DNA of 64,000 bases from Dipylidium caninum (GCA_017562135.1 QEYB01001522.1:124001-188000); one strand, 5' to 3'. Positions 27,148 through 41,700 are shown, counted from the stretch's first letter. Numbers and translations: made by a program. Notes: generated by a model not told the origin, from the sequence alone.

Positions 27148-30100
27148 GAAGCGTGTGTTTTCATCCACCTGCTGGCGCACGCATCTGCGCACCATGGGGT
27201 GACCTTCGAATGCGCCGACCAAGGCCAATCGCCTGCTGAACGCCATTGTGATACGATGGTGCGCGCGTGCATGCGTGCGTGCGTGCTTGTGTGCGAGCAT
27301 CCATCCGCGCGAAAAGGAGACGGTAGCACCTTCGCCGCGGCGCAGTCACGAATTATCATTAAGCCTTGACGATACACATTCCTCCGTGGCCTCATGGGAC
27401 TGCCAATTACTACGCTGTCTTGCCACTGTCAACAAGTATTGCGCCCCATTCTGTTCATCAAGTTAAAGTTTTTGCCTTCGATAATGTTCTAGTCCCGACT
27501 TCTCAGTTCGTTGCCAGTCACATACACTCACCCCTTGTTTGGGTTTGGGTTTGAGCCTGAGAATGTTGAATATTATTAAGTAAAATACTTTTCACCATGT
27601 TTACCAGGAGCGTCCCCAGTCACGCCTGCGGTATTTGATGTAAACGCATCGTAGAATTAGATGTAGGATACGCAGTTGGAGAGCACGGCTTGCCTGCTTC
27701 TCATAACACCCCATCTCCGGCGCACCTCAATTCAGTTGCCTCAACGCGTGTTAGTGTTTGGTCTCTCAAGACTACCTGCAGCCTCATATGAAAACTTTAC
27801 TGGATGCTTCTAAAAACGACCAATAAGCCTTACACACCCTCATTCTCTCCGCATCAGAGGTAGGTCTCTAAGAGCGAATTCACTTATCCGGTGAGAAATT
27901 CCGATCAGAATGTGACCCACGTCCCTCAGGGAATTTGTGCAACACCAGTCGTTGGGAAGCTTGATAAATCTAGAAGAGGCACAATTTCTGCACTTCCATG
28001 CTGTGCGCAGAAGACGCAATAGCTAAGGTCACGTGAACCCAATGCGTGTATTTGTGTTGATTAGACAGGGCTTTGAGGAGCCTATCGGTCGCGTGGTTTG
28101 GGCCGCAACCGTCGAAACGACGTTTGTGCGACATTCAAGCCTGACCAGCGGCTTACTTTAGGGGAAGCAAGTCGCATTAAAATTATCCCAATTTCCACAT
28201 TCTCCCATTTTTGAGGAGTCTCGAGTTGCACAATTTGCTGGTGTTCCGCTCGTGGCTGTGATGGATGGCAAAGACTTTGTCGCGTCGCTACGCCACATTT
28301 TTGTGGGAAATTGGTGCTTAGCCAAGAGCAACTCCCTTTCTTGTAGCACATAGTTTCCTTAACACAAGTGAGTACGCAAATGTCGTTTTGACAGCTTTTT
28401 GTAGGGTGGTTGTGTGCGGAGGATTTGCCCGTCGAGCGGAGATGAAGCGCAACCTCGAACGGGGGCGAGAGAGAGAGAAAGAGAGAGCGGAGACAGAATG
28501 GACAAATACCACTCAATGGTATGATGCCTTCACTAATGAGATAGCTGCTTTGAGTAACACTTTATGGGGCGATTAGTTGCGTATAACACAGCCTCACATA
28601 TTTCTCTAACCGCGACTCTACTCAGTCCGTAGGCAAATTAGTCTAACCCGTGGGAGGGTCCTGGTCACGCGACAATCACACGCGAAAAACAGTTTACACA
28701 CTGGTAGACTGATTCCATGGATGTTTCCGAGATTGCATCTCCGGCGCGCAAGATCACCAGTTCGCAAGGCAGGATCCTGCGAAGAGAAAGCTGGGGTAGC
28801 CGGTATCAGGTGTACTCGGGAACGGCGGGGCAGGAAGACTGTGGTATTTCGACCATCTGCTCCCATCCATGTATACTTTCGCCCATGATATCTTCTTTGC
28901 CGACGTATAGTTGATCCTCCACTCGCAGTCCCAATATCACCTACATCGGCCTGTAAAAGAGGCGCAGGAACGGCTATGCGAAAGAGTGAAACATTCGCCT
29001 TAAGATCGCAGATGCAGTTGCTACTTAGTAGTCCATACATGCATGTCTACTCATTATTGTCATTAGCCCAAGTTTAAATAAAGTAGAAGATTTTCGCCGT
29101 CACTGACGTAGCTTGGCCCTAATCAGTGAGGGCTTTCCGCGTAGGGAGGGGAAACAGGAGAATGTTGAGGACGAAGTGATTGACCTCGCCACACTCTATG
29201 TCCAAACTTATGGAGCCGAGTCACCGCTGACCAAAGTTCCACGAGTGCAGCCATCTTGTGAACAAGTCGGAGGACGAAAGCGGCTCGCAATGTCTGGGTA
29301 TTTCGGTAACCTGGTGAGCCATAAATTCAGCGAAGAGTATCTCCACGTATGTCACACCACATACCATATGCTTTTAATGCATGCAGTAAAGCTACGCTGT
29401 CTGGTTTGACCCAAATCTCACGTGCTGCCTCGAAAGGCGTAAAAATATGGTGAGGAAGATAATGAGGAATGGGTAGGCGAACCTCGTACAGAGCATTTTC
29501 AATTGAGATCACGGAATTGGTGAACACTTAGAGAAAGAATTTAGGATATTATGGCGTAGGGAATATGTTAAGCAAGGTTTGGAGGGCGCCTGTTTCATTC
29601 ATTATGGCCGATAGCTCACCGGTGCCGTCTGGGGCCGTTATTCCTTCCCGCGCAGCACCTGCAGAGTGCGCGTGTCACTCGGCTCCCCGACGGCCATTAC
29701 CATTTTCCCCAATGAAACGAGGGCGGAGGAGTGGGGTGGGGAGCAATTTCTCCCTATTCCATGTATACGTAATCGAAGGAGCACGAAACAGACCTCCCCA
29801 TGCCGAGCAGACAGGGGCTGACAAAAAATCCATACGCGATGCACACGGCGCCGTGTGGTGACGCGGTGTCAGACACACACACACACGCACACAGACACTC
29901 GTGTTGCACCACTCGGAGCGATGTGGGGGCAGGTGCCTCTCAGATCACCCAGGGGACGAGGACTCTTTTCTCATTTCTTCTACCCTACTTTACAAACACT
30001 CTTCGAAGAGAAACGGGAACTTCAATAATGATTCTGAAATCGCGTGAATTCTCTCTCGCTTTCCTTTGGACCTTGTGCCACGGGCCGTCGAGTCCTTCGG

Positions 30101-31921
30101 TGCAGGTCGGGCCATCTATTGCGGTTGCAAGATTGGGCCAGCATCCGCGTGCGGTAAGGCGTCTACACGACCAGGTCGATCTCTTACGTGGAATGTGGGT
30201 GAGCACTTTGTGCCCATCTTTCATCAGGCGACCGTGGAGGTCGTCGGGGTCTCTTCGACGTGCATTACAAGGCCCAGACGTGCGCCGACCTGCCAGCGTT
30301 GTTTTGCACTTTCCACTTAAATGTCGTTAAAGCCAGACGTGACTTCGTCGTGCCTACTTCTCTTATGAATCCTTACTTGACTCGGAATGCATACCCTTGG
30401 CGGGTAATCTGCATAATCCACCTGAGAAAGCGGCAGAACAGAATGGCTGCACAGAAAATGGGTGGGAATTTTCGGTGATGCTGATTATGGGCAAGTCATA
30501 AGTGGGTAGCTTTAGGGGCGGCTTTCATGCTTAATTGGAGGAATAGCTCAGTAAAGTAAGGACTTTTAGCGATGATTAAATGCAATTTCAAGTGGCCGAT
30601 TTATCCGCGTTTGTCTCAAATGGACAAGCCTTGAAACCCGAACAATAGCGCGTTCTTAGACCAGAAGGCGACGGTCGCAGCAATTCTTGCTTTATAGCAG
30701 CCGACTTTTGACGTGACGATCATGTAGCTGACCTTAAATCCTCTCCCAACTTTCCATCATTCTACACTTCGAAAACTAGATACTCTAGTCTAACATTGAA
30801 TTTGCAGTGTAAACTGCTGTAGGCAGGAACTAGAGGCTGCGGATTTGCGAGGTCAAACGACTGGCGGTGATGCTCCCGTCGCCTGACTCGACCTTGCCTA
30901 GCACAATGCAAAACACTTCCGACTGGTGAGATGGCAGACATAAGAGGACTCACCCCTTTGGCTAGATAAGCGGCCTATTCTTTATAAATTTAGGAGCTGC
31001 GGAATAGACGAAGGGCGAAAACGCAGGAAGTGAGCGAGGAGTGAGTGGCACCGCAGTTCCTCATCACGGAAGGGTTGTAGTCTAAAAAGTACTTCGATGG
31101 TATTTCTGACTTGCTGTCCTTTATTTTCTGGTCGGCGTACTCTTGTGCCTTTTAAATAGAGCTAATGTGGCGACAAAGTACCTAAACTAATAGCACAGGG
31201 GCCATTGAGTCGTTCTGGCCGACTGAAGGACTTCGCGGACCCGACCCGCGGTGGATTTCTGATGCCTCACTGCTGCCACCCATTTACTGATCTGTACAAG
31301 CATGGCAGGGCCGTAGGGGATTTGCGACTTGACCTCTCATGGCTTCTGACGTAAATAACCATTGTTATACGCTTGGGTAATTCTTGAATGCATTCTGCCA
31401 TATTTCGTTTGAAGAAGTTTCGCGTGCTAGCGAAGTCCTTTATTGTGCATTCTAGGAAGTGGCCGCGCCAACGGGGCCCGTGGCGCTAGGATATACACTG
31501 CACAGAGGGGGGGGGGGCGCTGAGAAGGGGGAGCTGGCTCATAAGTGAAGGGGAATATTGTTATTTAGAAATTGCTGTACCTTCACTCTGAAGCATCCAA
31601 AGGGCAGAGAAAGTGGTTAGCCCGAATCGGGCAAGAATTATTGGAGTTTTAGCAGCCAAACAGGCGCTCGGATATGGAAGTGGAAGTCGGTCGTGGCCTT
31701 GGACATGCGCTTTCACAACCGGAACTTTCGAACGGTCAGAAGCTAGATGGGTGTGCATTGACGAGTAAAAACTGCAATTTTCTAGAGTACTTCCAGTATA
31801 TGAAAAAACTAGTGAGTATTCACACCCGCGATGCTGAGTCGTGACGTGCGAGATTTTAAAGTGTGCACCTACATTTGTTGCAGCAACCACTTGTTGCCGG
31901 CGTTCGATGAGTAATAATGAC

Positions 31922-32006
31922 GGAGGGAAGAGAGGAGAGGAGGGATAGGGAGGGGTGGGAGGGGAGAGGAGGGAAGGAGGAAAGGAGGGGAGAGGAAAGG
32001 AGAGGG
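31922..32006 (+). repeat. 85-nt purine tract with G-quadruplex motif
   Basis: Only two pyrimidines (T at 31946 and 31956) interrupt 85 bases of A and G. Positions 31942-31964 contain four runs of three or more G separated by loops of 1 to 3 nt, which fits the canonical quadruplex pattern. No gene overlaps it. It lies about 2.4 kb from the start of the bZIP gene, beyond that gene's 3' end. Confidence 0.85.
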
Positions 32007-32496
32007 CATGAGACTGGTTGTACGAAAAGCTTAGTATTACGACTGATGTCTTGAAGATGGCATCATCGTTGCGGACGGTCTTCCACCAAATTAAGAAGGG
32101 ACAACTTAAATGGCGGCTGGCGCCACGACATGTTTGCGTGCCTTAAGAAAACAGTTCGCAAGGGCACTCGGGGCAGCAGCTTCTGCGGGGCCCCGATGAC
32201 CAGTGCCAGACCCTCCCCTCCAGTCGATGATGTGGCCATATTCGTATGTGCGCAAAAGACATCTGAGGAATCGGGAAAGACCAACTAAGCATGTTTGTTT
32301 CCAGCCGCTCTGGACTCATCCTAATACGGAAAATACCTATGCGTGGAATGTCTACGACCTTATTTGCTCTCCAGCATGTAACAATAAGGTAATAAATACC
32401 GCTAAGAAGGGTGTTTAAAACCATGTGGCATTCGAAGTGGACAAGAACAAGTCTACAAGTCACTCTAAGCAGCACTTGAGGAGCGTTAATAAAAGT

Positions 32497-34365
32497 TTAC
32501 AAAATGGGCGAAGTCGCAGCCGGCAGTTGATATTGGAATTTCGCAATTAGAGTGTCATTGGCCTCTTTGATGACTAACTCTAGTTCGGTCAGAAAGTCTT
32601 TCAGTCGTTGATTCTCTACCTTAAGAAATTCCACCTCGCGAACGTCCATCAGAAATCGGTCCTTCCTCTGCGCCCTCGATTTCCGCGAGGCCTCATTGTT
32701 CTTACGCCTTCTTTCCAGGTCTTTTTCGACGGATGTCAAAGTTCTCCCACGACCTGTCTTTCCCATTCGCGAATCGCTCCCCGTCATTTTGAGGAGGTTC
32801 TAAAATGCATTCGTTTTCTCATTAGTTGCACCATAGCATCTCACTTAACTACACCCTATTCGTTTTAGGCCCATGTCATCTTGGACTTATCGAACAAGCT
32901 GCACAAAACCCTACTTCTTCTTAGTATTAGCAGACTAAAGCACATTATTAAACGGCTGCCTTCACGGAGGTTTAATCGAGGTGGCATTACGCGGTGACGA
33001 GGGCAATCATCTGCACAACAGTCACACCACAAAGGACACAGTTGCCACATGGTATGTGAAGAAGGGTCAGCAGTTCACAGCTGTTTATCAAGGAGAGAAT
33101 GCGGCTGAGTGGACGAACGCCGCTAAGGGAGCAATGGGACCTCGAACTGCGCGCCGGTCAGCCGACCGCCGCTAGGATTTGCATCGAAAAGTGGATGCAC
33201 AGACGAAGGCCTCTCGCACAAAGTCGAGGAGTTTTACAAGAGACAGGCTCTCCTCAACTGGAGTGGAATAAAATTAAACTATTCATTCTACCATACACTG
33301 CTATAAGAGGCGTTCTTTCAAGGGCGAACAAAGTATAAAGGGAAGATGCATGCAACACAAATCAACTATTCCCGTTAGCATATCGTCTGGTCAAATTAAA
33401 CGCTCATAAGGAATCCTGGTTTTAACAATAAAAAAATGTAATGTGTTAAAATAAGTCTGGAGAGAGCTTACTTGGTTGGTGAAGATTGTGGAGTGTGGTG
33501 CAGCTAGCTTAGAGGGAGTGTTGTCGAGTTCAACGTTTGATAGATTACACAGTTGTTCCTCTGTAGCAAAGCCCACGCTCCCGGTGTCGCTGCCACTCAT
33601 GGTGCTGTTTGGCGAGGTGGTCCTTCGGGATGGCTCCGAGGAAAGCTCCACATCCACTGTACTGTGCACGAGTGAGGGCATCGGGCAACTGGTTCCATAC
33701 TCGAAGCTGTTGTTTGAGGTCTCAAAATTCTCGCATCTAGGAGCAATGTGTGACTATTTACCCATTTTAAACTCCCCTCTGAAAGGCATTTTAGAGTAGA
33801 ATTGGAATTTCTTTTCCTTACCGGCTCAAGGAATTTTAGGGAAGTGTATACCGGGAAGAGCACAGCAATGAGGATCAACCCGGCCTGATGGCTCGCCATA
33901 TTTAACATCACCATACCCATTCTTTCATTTATGAGATTAACACCCATGAACTTCCGAGTGATGGTGACAAAGGTCTAGGATAGTGAACCTTTAACATAAA
34001 CTACGGCTCCTTTCTACACTTTCACATCTTTCTCCCCTCCTCTTAGATGCGGGGCCATACGTGAGGGATGGTGAATGCAGTCTGACTTACTTAATTTCCT
34101 GAGGTACGCCACTGGTGTAGGTGGGCTGAGTAAAACCCTGAGAAACGCCGAAGTAAGAAGTGTAATGCGCAGCGCCGGCATCGTAGTACGTTTCGTCTCG
34201 GAACGGACAGAGGTGAGCCTGTCCGCTATCCCAACGACTTCCCACATTACCAGTATAGAAAGCTGGAGCCGAAAATACATCGTATGACTTTGGGTAGAAG
34301 GAGGGCTCAGCTCGATACTGACGAAAGTCCTCCGTCTGTAAACTGTTCGGAGAGAATGGAACCAT
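32497..34365 (-). CDS. bZIP transcription factor (C/EBP- or PAR/CES-2-like)
   Basis: Three exons with matching phases: 34365-34091, 33736-33472 and 32799-32497, with GTAAGT or GTAAGC donors. They give 280 aa. The C-terminal exon holds the DNA-binding basic region ERRRKNNEASRKSR (residues 209-222), which fits the bZIP pattern NxxAxxxSR, then a short leucine-zipper-like helix (about 229-260). The N-terminal part is rich in Tyr, Phe and Pro (about residues 1-90) and the middle in Ser, likely activation or disordered regions. RRRKNNEA recalls PAR/CES-2 factors while NEASRKSR recalls C/EBP, so the subfamily is open. A plausible acceptor just upstream of the ATG, in frame with it, means a further 5' exon, coding or untranslated, is possible. 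Confidence 0.85.
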
Positions 34366-37300
34366 GTCTGCTGCTTCTATTTTTGGTCGATCTGAAGAAA
34401 ACGAGCACGAATTTAGAGGTATTTCCGTTGAATTTGGTAGAGAATTTGGGGTTCGTCAACCGCTGAAGCGCGTTTGTGCTATCTCAAGGTGAATGCTGGC
34501 ATACGATTTGTGATGGATTCCAAAACCCTCTTGTTTTAAAAAATTATCCGCCTTAGGCACCACAACAACCAGTCCCAACAACGACATATTGGACAAAGTC
34601 TTGGGGTGGAGCACTCAAAAGGTGAGCCAGTGTTTAGAGCATGGCTGTGCGGGTTTGGTAGAATGCTCCTCGGAAACACGGTCCATAACGAGATATGCAA
34701 TCTTTGCCATTAGAACGATTTCACACGCTGGTTGCTTCCTGTGGGGTGGCTGACATTCATAATGGGCGTGTCTGAAGTGTGGACGAAATGCAATGCAAAA
34801 CTGAAGCGTATTTATCTTCCCGCCGGAGCGTTAATATGTTGAAGTGCTAAGAATATATAAAGGTCAAAACGCCCAGTTGGTCTACTGCCGAACCCCGTGT
34901 GCCTTTAACTCACCTTATTTTATAACTTTTAAACTCTGAAACAGCTCAGACGTAAATTGGAGAGAATGTGGTGGCCTTCATCAAACGTCAGAGGTTGTAT
35001 TGTGGTGAGACAGAAGAGGAACAGTCCTCTCCCCAATGAATAAGAACGGGAGACAGAGAATCGTTTGGTAGGGGAGCCCGTCACGGAGACTGGTATTTAT
35101 CGCCGGGCTTAGCATTTCTTCTCCACTCACATTTACTTAATTCCTGTTTAGATGATGGATGACGGCGAGAGTACGCATTACTTTAGTTCACGTCTAACAA
35201 CCGATTGCGCAATCATCAGCCAACTGTCTCAACCCAGTTCATTGAACTCTAACGCATGACCACCTCCGTTAACACTTCTCTCTTCTTGTTGGCGTCCTTT
35301 GTCGAGAAGCCCAGCGAGATACAAGAAGTTGTAAATTCTTGCTCGAAACGTTGCCACTCTATCGAATGGCGACTCACTCTGCCGAATTTACCCCCTTATT
35401 TGCCAGTTCACACGAGCATTACACTCTTCAACAAGCTGGAAAATCAGAGCATGCAGATACACAGAGGAGAAAGTTCTCCGTACACCACCATCTCCACTTA
35501 AAGTCATGTTACTTTTAGGCATTACACCAGTGGATAGTTGATATGGCCATTTTCTTAGATTTTTTTGTTCAACAAACGCTTTATATTCTATCAGAAACAA
35601 GATTCACGTTAAAAAGTCAAAAATGCCCCACAAAATAGGCCATGGTAGCCCTAGTCACTAAAATAAACGCTACCGTTTTGGGGAGAGAAGGCGGTTTAAA
35701 TTAGTCTGGAGAATGAACTGTCGTATTCCCGCAAACGAGGCACTTCTCTGTACCTCAAGTTGGCCATTGTGGCAGGACTGTGCTAAGAAGCGACCAAGAG
35801 GTAAGCCGGGTTCTCTTCATTAAAATGTCACCATGAAGTGTTTAATCATCACTTTTACTTACAGTAAGGACAGTGGATTCCGATGGACTAAGTGGTAGCT
35901 GCAAAGTTGCGCTAAGATGAGACGGCGGCTTGTAAAGGTGTGGCTTCTGACGTGTGGGTGTGCGTTGATGCGTGCAGAACTCATGCCGAAGCAAGTCAAC
36001 AGTCTGCTTAAATAAGTGCTCGTTTGAGTGTCAATTCACCCAATCAACATGGAGCCTGCAATGGCTGCATCTTTTCTGTATAAATGTACATTGTCTTAGG
36101 CCTATCCTCTTCTCTCGCCCCACCAAAGTGAAATGCAGTGTCATCTGCTGTTGATTGGCAATTACCACTCACTTTCACTTTTTTCCATGTTTGTATAACC
36201 CAGCATTTTCTTTTCAATATTAGAATGACGCAATTGCCTCAAAATGACATTATTCTAGTGTCTTTTGCCGTTTTGGGGCCGGAGGGGAAGCATGGAAGCT
36301 CACGACACCTCCATGGAGCAGTTGAAAGAGCTAGTTAACCATCACAAAGTTACCATCGGGACCGAAAAAAGTAATGATATTATTGCCTAATGTAGAACCA
36401 TTATGGATAAAAGTTGGAACAACTCAAAGGAATGCAATGTAAAAGGAAAAATTGTGAGGCTAAAGAAAATAATTTATTTTAAAAAGGACAGTTTTAAAGG
36501 GAATTCTCGTCGCTAGATTTAGACAGCAGCCTCCGGGGAGGCCAGAGACTATGACAGAGCAGCAACTAGGATGCGATTTATTCTGCGACGTACGTTGGCA
36601 TAGTTTCAAAGTACTCTCTGCATGAGCTACTTCCTTTTGGCAAGCAATTAAATTTTTCAATGAAAAATGATGGCAATATTTGAGCGATGGCAATTAACAT
36701 ATTCCAGCATGAATGGGACAAATGTCCCATATTAGAAGAGCTTACCGGTCTATGCCTGGGTCGACCAAGCTCTGAACTGACTACAAATATCAGCTAAACG
36801 ATTTTCAGTTAAACTTCACTATTTGCTGCAGTTGTACAAAGTCTAGTTGTCAAACTTCATCCTCGTCTATAAACATAACGGCTAAATGAGCCGCAAATGC
36901 TCAAACATTACAATTATACTGCCCTACACTCATAAGGGAAGGTAAATCGCAAAGCACTTCAATTTACACCGATCTGGAGACATAAGCAGTAGGACATCGA
37001 CTTATCTTTACCACCCAATATTTATCATTGCACATGAATTGTGCAATAACCATATCTTATCGATGCTAAACAGATCAAACCCGAAAAGTAAGAGCTTAAG
37101 GCTGTAAGACCACACTGGATGTCTCAATGTACAGTAAGTTGCTCAAATTTAAAAGAGTATGCGCATGTATAGACACCTCTTTGAGATTATAGAATAGAGG
37201 CTTCTAAGTCCTTAATAATGGGTCTTTTGTTGTATGTGTACAGGAAGTAATTGTTACCACACAAGTAGGCCAGATACTATTCAGCCAGCATCAATCTTAA

Positions 37301-38702
37301 ATATGTCTTCTAAAAAATTGAAAATGTAATTCGAACGGCCATTTTCAATTCAAATACAGCAAAATTAAGAAATTAATCGCGAATGAACATCATCAATTAA
37401 AATGGATAAAATGCTACAAGTAGTAGGTTTCCAAAAAAACTAGGTTTTGCCCAATCGGCTTCATTACTTAAAGGTCTTAATGTTACAACAACAAAACCTG
37501 TTTTAACGACTCTTTTAATCCAATAAAGTAATCCTAGGAGGAAATTACCATTATCTTAGCAAATGTATTTATTCAGCTAACGCCGCTCCGATGATAGCAG
37601 CATTCCACGATGCAGAGGGCCAGTGTTTCTGTAAGTCGTAATCAGCCAAAGAGAAATGTTTTTATATCACAGTAAAGTGCTAAGAGGGTGACGGTTCAGG
37701 ACGCAGGGAAATAAGATTCTTGGCACTTCAAACAAAGGTCACTTTACTGCTATTAATCAAGCACTTGGTTGGTAATTAAAACACGGGATGGCCGCCGCTT
37801 TAAAATGCTAATTTAGGATTGTACCCTACTGATTTAGCAAGTCCAAGCACTACAGACTCTATCCCATTTTATTTCGTAAAAGCGTTTAGACGAGGTTAAA
37901 ATCTCTCTCTCTGTGTAACTAGGCCAATCAAACTCCATAAACTATAAAATTTTCATTTCAATGACATATATCGAGCAGATCATAATTTATAGCATAATGT
38001 TGTCAAAGGAGATAACTTATCGGTTTTCGTATCTAATTTGTAATGTTGTGGTACAAATCAGCGGTAAAATCGTCATTGGGGTTAATGATTCAGAAATGAG
38101 TGTGCTAAAGGAAATCACTAAGGTAGTATTATTTGTTTTTACACTTGAAACTTAAAATGAGATCCTATTTGCACAATAACCACTTAATTAAGCGATATGC
38201 TACCACTTACGCTTTTGCGAAACTACAAAGGTCTACCCTCAACGTTACCGCCTAAAGTAAACACATTGATGCCGAGGTCGGGGCGTCGCTTTGTGGCTGG
38301 CTAGTGTGGAAAATGACTGCAATTCCTCGGCAAAATACAATTAGCAAGGTTTCTTTCCTGTTTCGATCGACATATCTAGTTCTTGGACTGTGTTTTTTAC
38401 TCTTTTTGGACCAATTGTTCCCATTACTTTGTAACGCATTTTATTGATTTGTTTTCTCTGCCTCTGGACGTGGGGCTACAGGTAATAGGTAACATATCGA
38501 GTTTTTCATTTAAGCCCGTAGGATTCTTGTAAGTGCCTCTAATACTGCCTTTTAAGTACTTGCTTGGCTAAAATATATATTCTGTTTCTTGGCTATATTT
38601 CCACTACTCTAAAGTGGAATTCAAACTCGATACATTGCCGTGGCTTATTTCGTTTCAAACTCTAAGGCAGTTCTTCGAGTCTGCATTTTTCAACAATTAC
38701 AG
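34366..38702. other. intergenic between divergent bZIP and rhotekin-like genes
   Basis: Expected to hold both promoters and the missing first exon of the rhotekin-like gene. A short candidate for that exon starts at the ATG near 38313 (MTAIPRQNTISK) and ends at a weak GTTTCT donor; its phase would fit. Otherwise AT-rich, with no gene, RNA or repeat that I can support. Confidence 0.35.
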
Positions 38703-41700
38703 AACCCGAAGTTGCAAGAGGACATCGAAAGGAATTTAAAACTCCGCGACGGAGCGCTGCGCATTTTGGCTGTTGCGGCAAATACCATTCAACGCCTTGA
38801 TGCCGCCAAAACCATCATTGTCAGTAATGCTCGTCTGGTTGTATCTATGCAACAGCTACAGCGTGAGAAAACCAATGAAGCCACTGCCGCTGCAGAAATT
38901 GATACTGGCCAGCTTCCTACTCCTTGTGCCAAACCTATTAATCACTCTTCCATTGGAAGCGCAACCCTATGCCTTTCAGGTACCGTGTATTCACCCACCA
39001 CCTTCGTGTTTCGTCGAAGCTTAGTGATCGTATCTTATATCTTCGAATTAGTCTGAATTTGATAACTATTTACACGCTAAAAATAAATTACCTTAAATTT
39101 CACTCGAATTTGTACTGGTAATTTACTTATTTGGGTGTTTGGGAACTATGCACAGATCTTACTGTGTTTTTATATTATGTTCTCTCTGATGCGTCATTCT
39201 AACAAAGATCTTTACTAGTTTCTGCTGTTACGTAATTTATTTTGTAAATCACAAAATAACACCTGTTGAAGCTTTAGATCTTAATTTTCTCTTTACTACA
39301 AGGTGCATTTCACCAGAAGAATACATATGGTACTCATCCCTTTCCGTAGTATAAGTATTCTTCCAACACTTCTTATCTACTAGGTATACGCATTCCCCTC
39401 TTATGGAAAGATACTTCACTGACACCAAATGCGTCTTTGACACTCAACCGACTGCTCGATTCTGAATATCAGTGGGCTTCTGGAACTCCAAGTATCTACT
39501 CTGCTATCCCTGGTCGACAACAGCGGCCACTCTCGGCCGTCCTATCCATTGCAACTGTAGGTGCGTTGGCTGGAGGAGAGACCGCTGGGGAGGCCTGCTC
39601 CGCCTTCTGCATCGTCCGTGTGGACGATCAAATTAGGGAAACACGTCTTCTTTGTGAAGTTCATCCAGGCTCTGCCGACCTTGAGTTTGATGATGTTCTT
39701 ACCTTGTTAGTTAATAATCCAATTCGTTGCGCATTTTTTGTGTGTTAAATTTACATGTATTTTTGTTGTCTCGTCTATGACATTAATGCCTATATTACCC
39801 TAACTAACCTATTTGGGCACGTGACTGCGAAATGTCAACACTTTATCTACTTGCGTCACATATTATGTAACAGCTGTTCAGGCACACCATGCCCTGATCG
39901 TTGGTAAGGTTTTTTTTTAAGTCTTTATGATTGTTGAAACGTGATTACTCGTGCGATAAACTGCAGTTCTTGAGTCCCCATCTAAACCTGTTTCCGCGAT
40001 ATCACCTACTAATAATAATAATTTTCTAATCCGACTCACTGCGCATTACAAATTTAGGCTTCTTTTTAGATCCGTTTAATAAACTAAGAAAAGATATTCT
40101 TTTTAGTTTCTACATCTCTATTTTCTCAAATTCTAACAAATGTCTGATTAAATGATCTGCTACTTACGAAAGTGGTATCGGTAGTGATATAAATGACTGG
40201 TGAAGCTGTAAAGTTGATGCTGTCGCGTCATGACCTACTTGGAAAATGATGAATAATAATACTTAGCATCTTACTCTACAGGAGTATTTATGAACTGTTT
40301 TAGTTCTCAACTAGTTTTCCGATTTGTTAGAATTTAGATTTTGTTTTTATGTGATAATTTCATTCCGAAGGATTCTGCAACTATACTATCATTTAAGATG
40401 TTAAATCTGGTGCTGAATTTTTGGTATTTGCTGCATTTCTAGGCGAAGGGTCGTTGCGATCGAAGTAAGAGACCATGCTTCACTCTTCATCCGGTTCATT
40501 GGTGAATTGCGATAAACGTTTTAATTGGGTATTAACGTTAGGTAAAAGTAAACATTTCACATGAACAATCAAGGCCTATTTAATGTGGACCGTAAATTTC
40601 GGCACGTTTTGACATCCTACTTGTATTTAAACATCCGTTGGATATATTGAGAGGTTTTTGGGTGATGAATGAAATTCCTTACTACTTCGATGTGACATTG
40701 TGGCCATTACAATGTGTTTCCGGACGTTAATAACACATGCTATTGATCTTGTTTAAAATCTCAAGTCATTTTTAACACTTACATTTGACCAGTATTCTTT
40801 ACATTCAAAAGCTCTTCCTTGAGACTTCGTAGAGTTTCATCATTTGGATCATGAGTATTCGTAAAGAAAATCATTCCGTATTATCACGAAATGAAAACTG
40901 CCATGTCTTATTGATTTCGTATATTACTTCATCTGACTGCCGTAGGTCAATAAATGCTCTCCTTGCTAGCTTCATCTTGAATGTCTACTCATTTATATTT
41001 TGTATTTCAGTGCGAATGTACATCCGGACTTTGAATGCATCATAGAAATATATGGGTACCAGTCTTCGAATGGACAAGGTTCTAACAGTTTTTTGCGTCG
41101 CAGGCCTCAAATTGATTCCGTTTCCCCTGCCAATCGAAACTCGGTCTTCCTTGGCACCCTCACGCCAGAATATACCAAGGTAAGTGTTTTCTACATTTTC
41201 TCTACTGTCATTAAACTAGTTTGAGCTGTATCAACATCTGAATTCATCCTCAACGGAGGTCTTTGAAACTTGCTTTTTTGAAATTGTGGAATTGTTAACC
41301 ATTTTGAATTGAGACCTATTAATTGAGGTTTGTTGTTGTCGTTTCAACTATTTGTGGGTTTTGCTTCCCATGTTATTGCGTTTACAACGCCAATGGTTGA
41401 TTACTGAAGGGCTTTTGACCTGGTTAGAGTCATATTTGACACTTGTTGCTATCATTGAACGTTTGAGCAGCTCTCACCTTTTGTCGTCTCGCTCTTGTAT
41501 TCGAATTAATACTTGACAGGAACAGGCTAGTCACGATTTTAGATTTATGCTTCGACCAATCTTCGTCAATCGTTTACGTAACTTAGTAAATTTCACATAA
41601 AGCACAGTCTTTCACATTTGGCGTTATTTTGGGTGTGTTGTCCTGATGATCACCTCAAGGACGGGACGATGAATCAAAAGCGCACATGCTTGAGGACAAC

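Larger units (their letters stand above)
23896..32496. other. 8.6 kb without a recognisable gene
   Basis: Many short open frames exist here but none shows a known domain, convincing splice chain or codon pattern of the neighbours. Contents seen: a TATA-like site at 25844, GT and GCGT simple repeats near 27127-27290, a 16-bp perfect palindrome at 29842-29857, a short CA repeat at 29873-29886, an 11-nt G run at 31507-31517 and a purine tract at 31922-32006. It may hold upstream regulatory DNA or decayed repeats. Confidence 0.4.

Noticed and set aside
27013..27395. Long antisense frames rich in His, Thr and Arg
   Set aside because: They are translations of the GT and GCGT simple repeats.
29800..30330. 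Plus-strand open frame of 176 codons
   Set aside because: No domain, no splice-site support, and the first part is a translated CA repeat (HTHAHRH). Overlapping frames on both strands are equally open.
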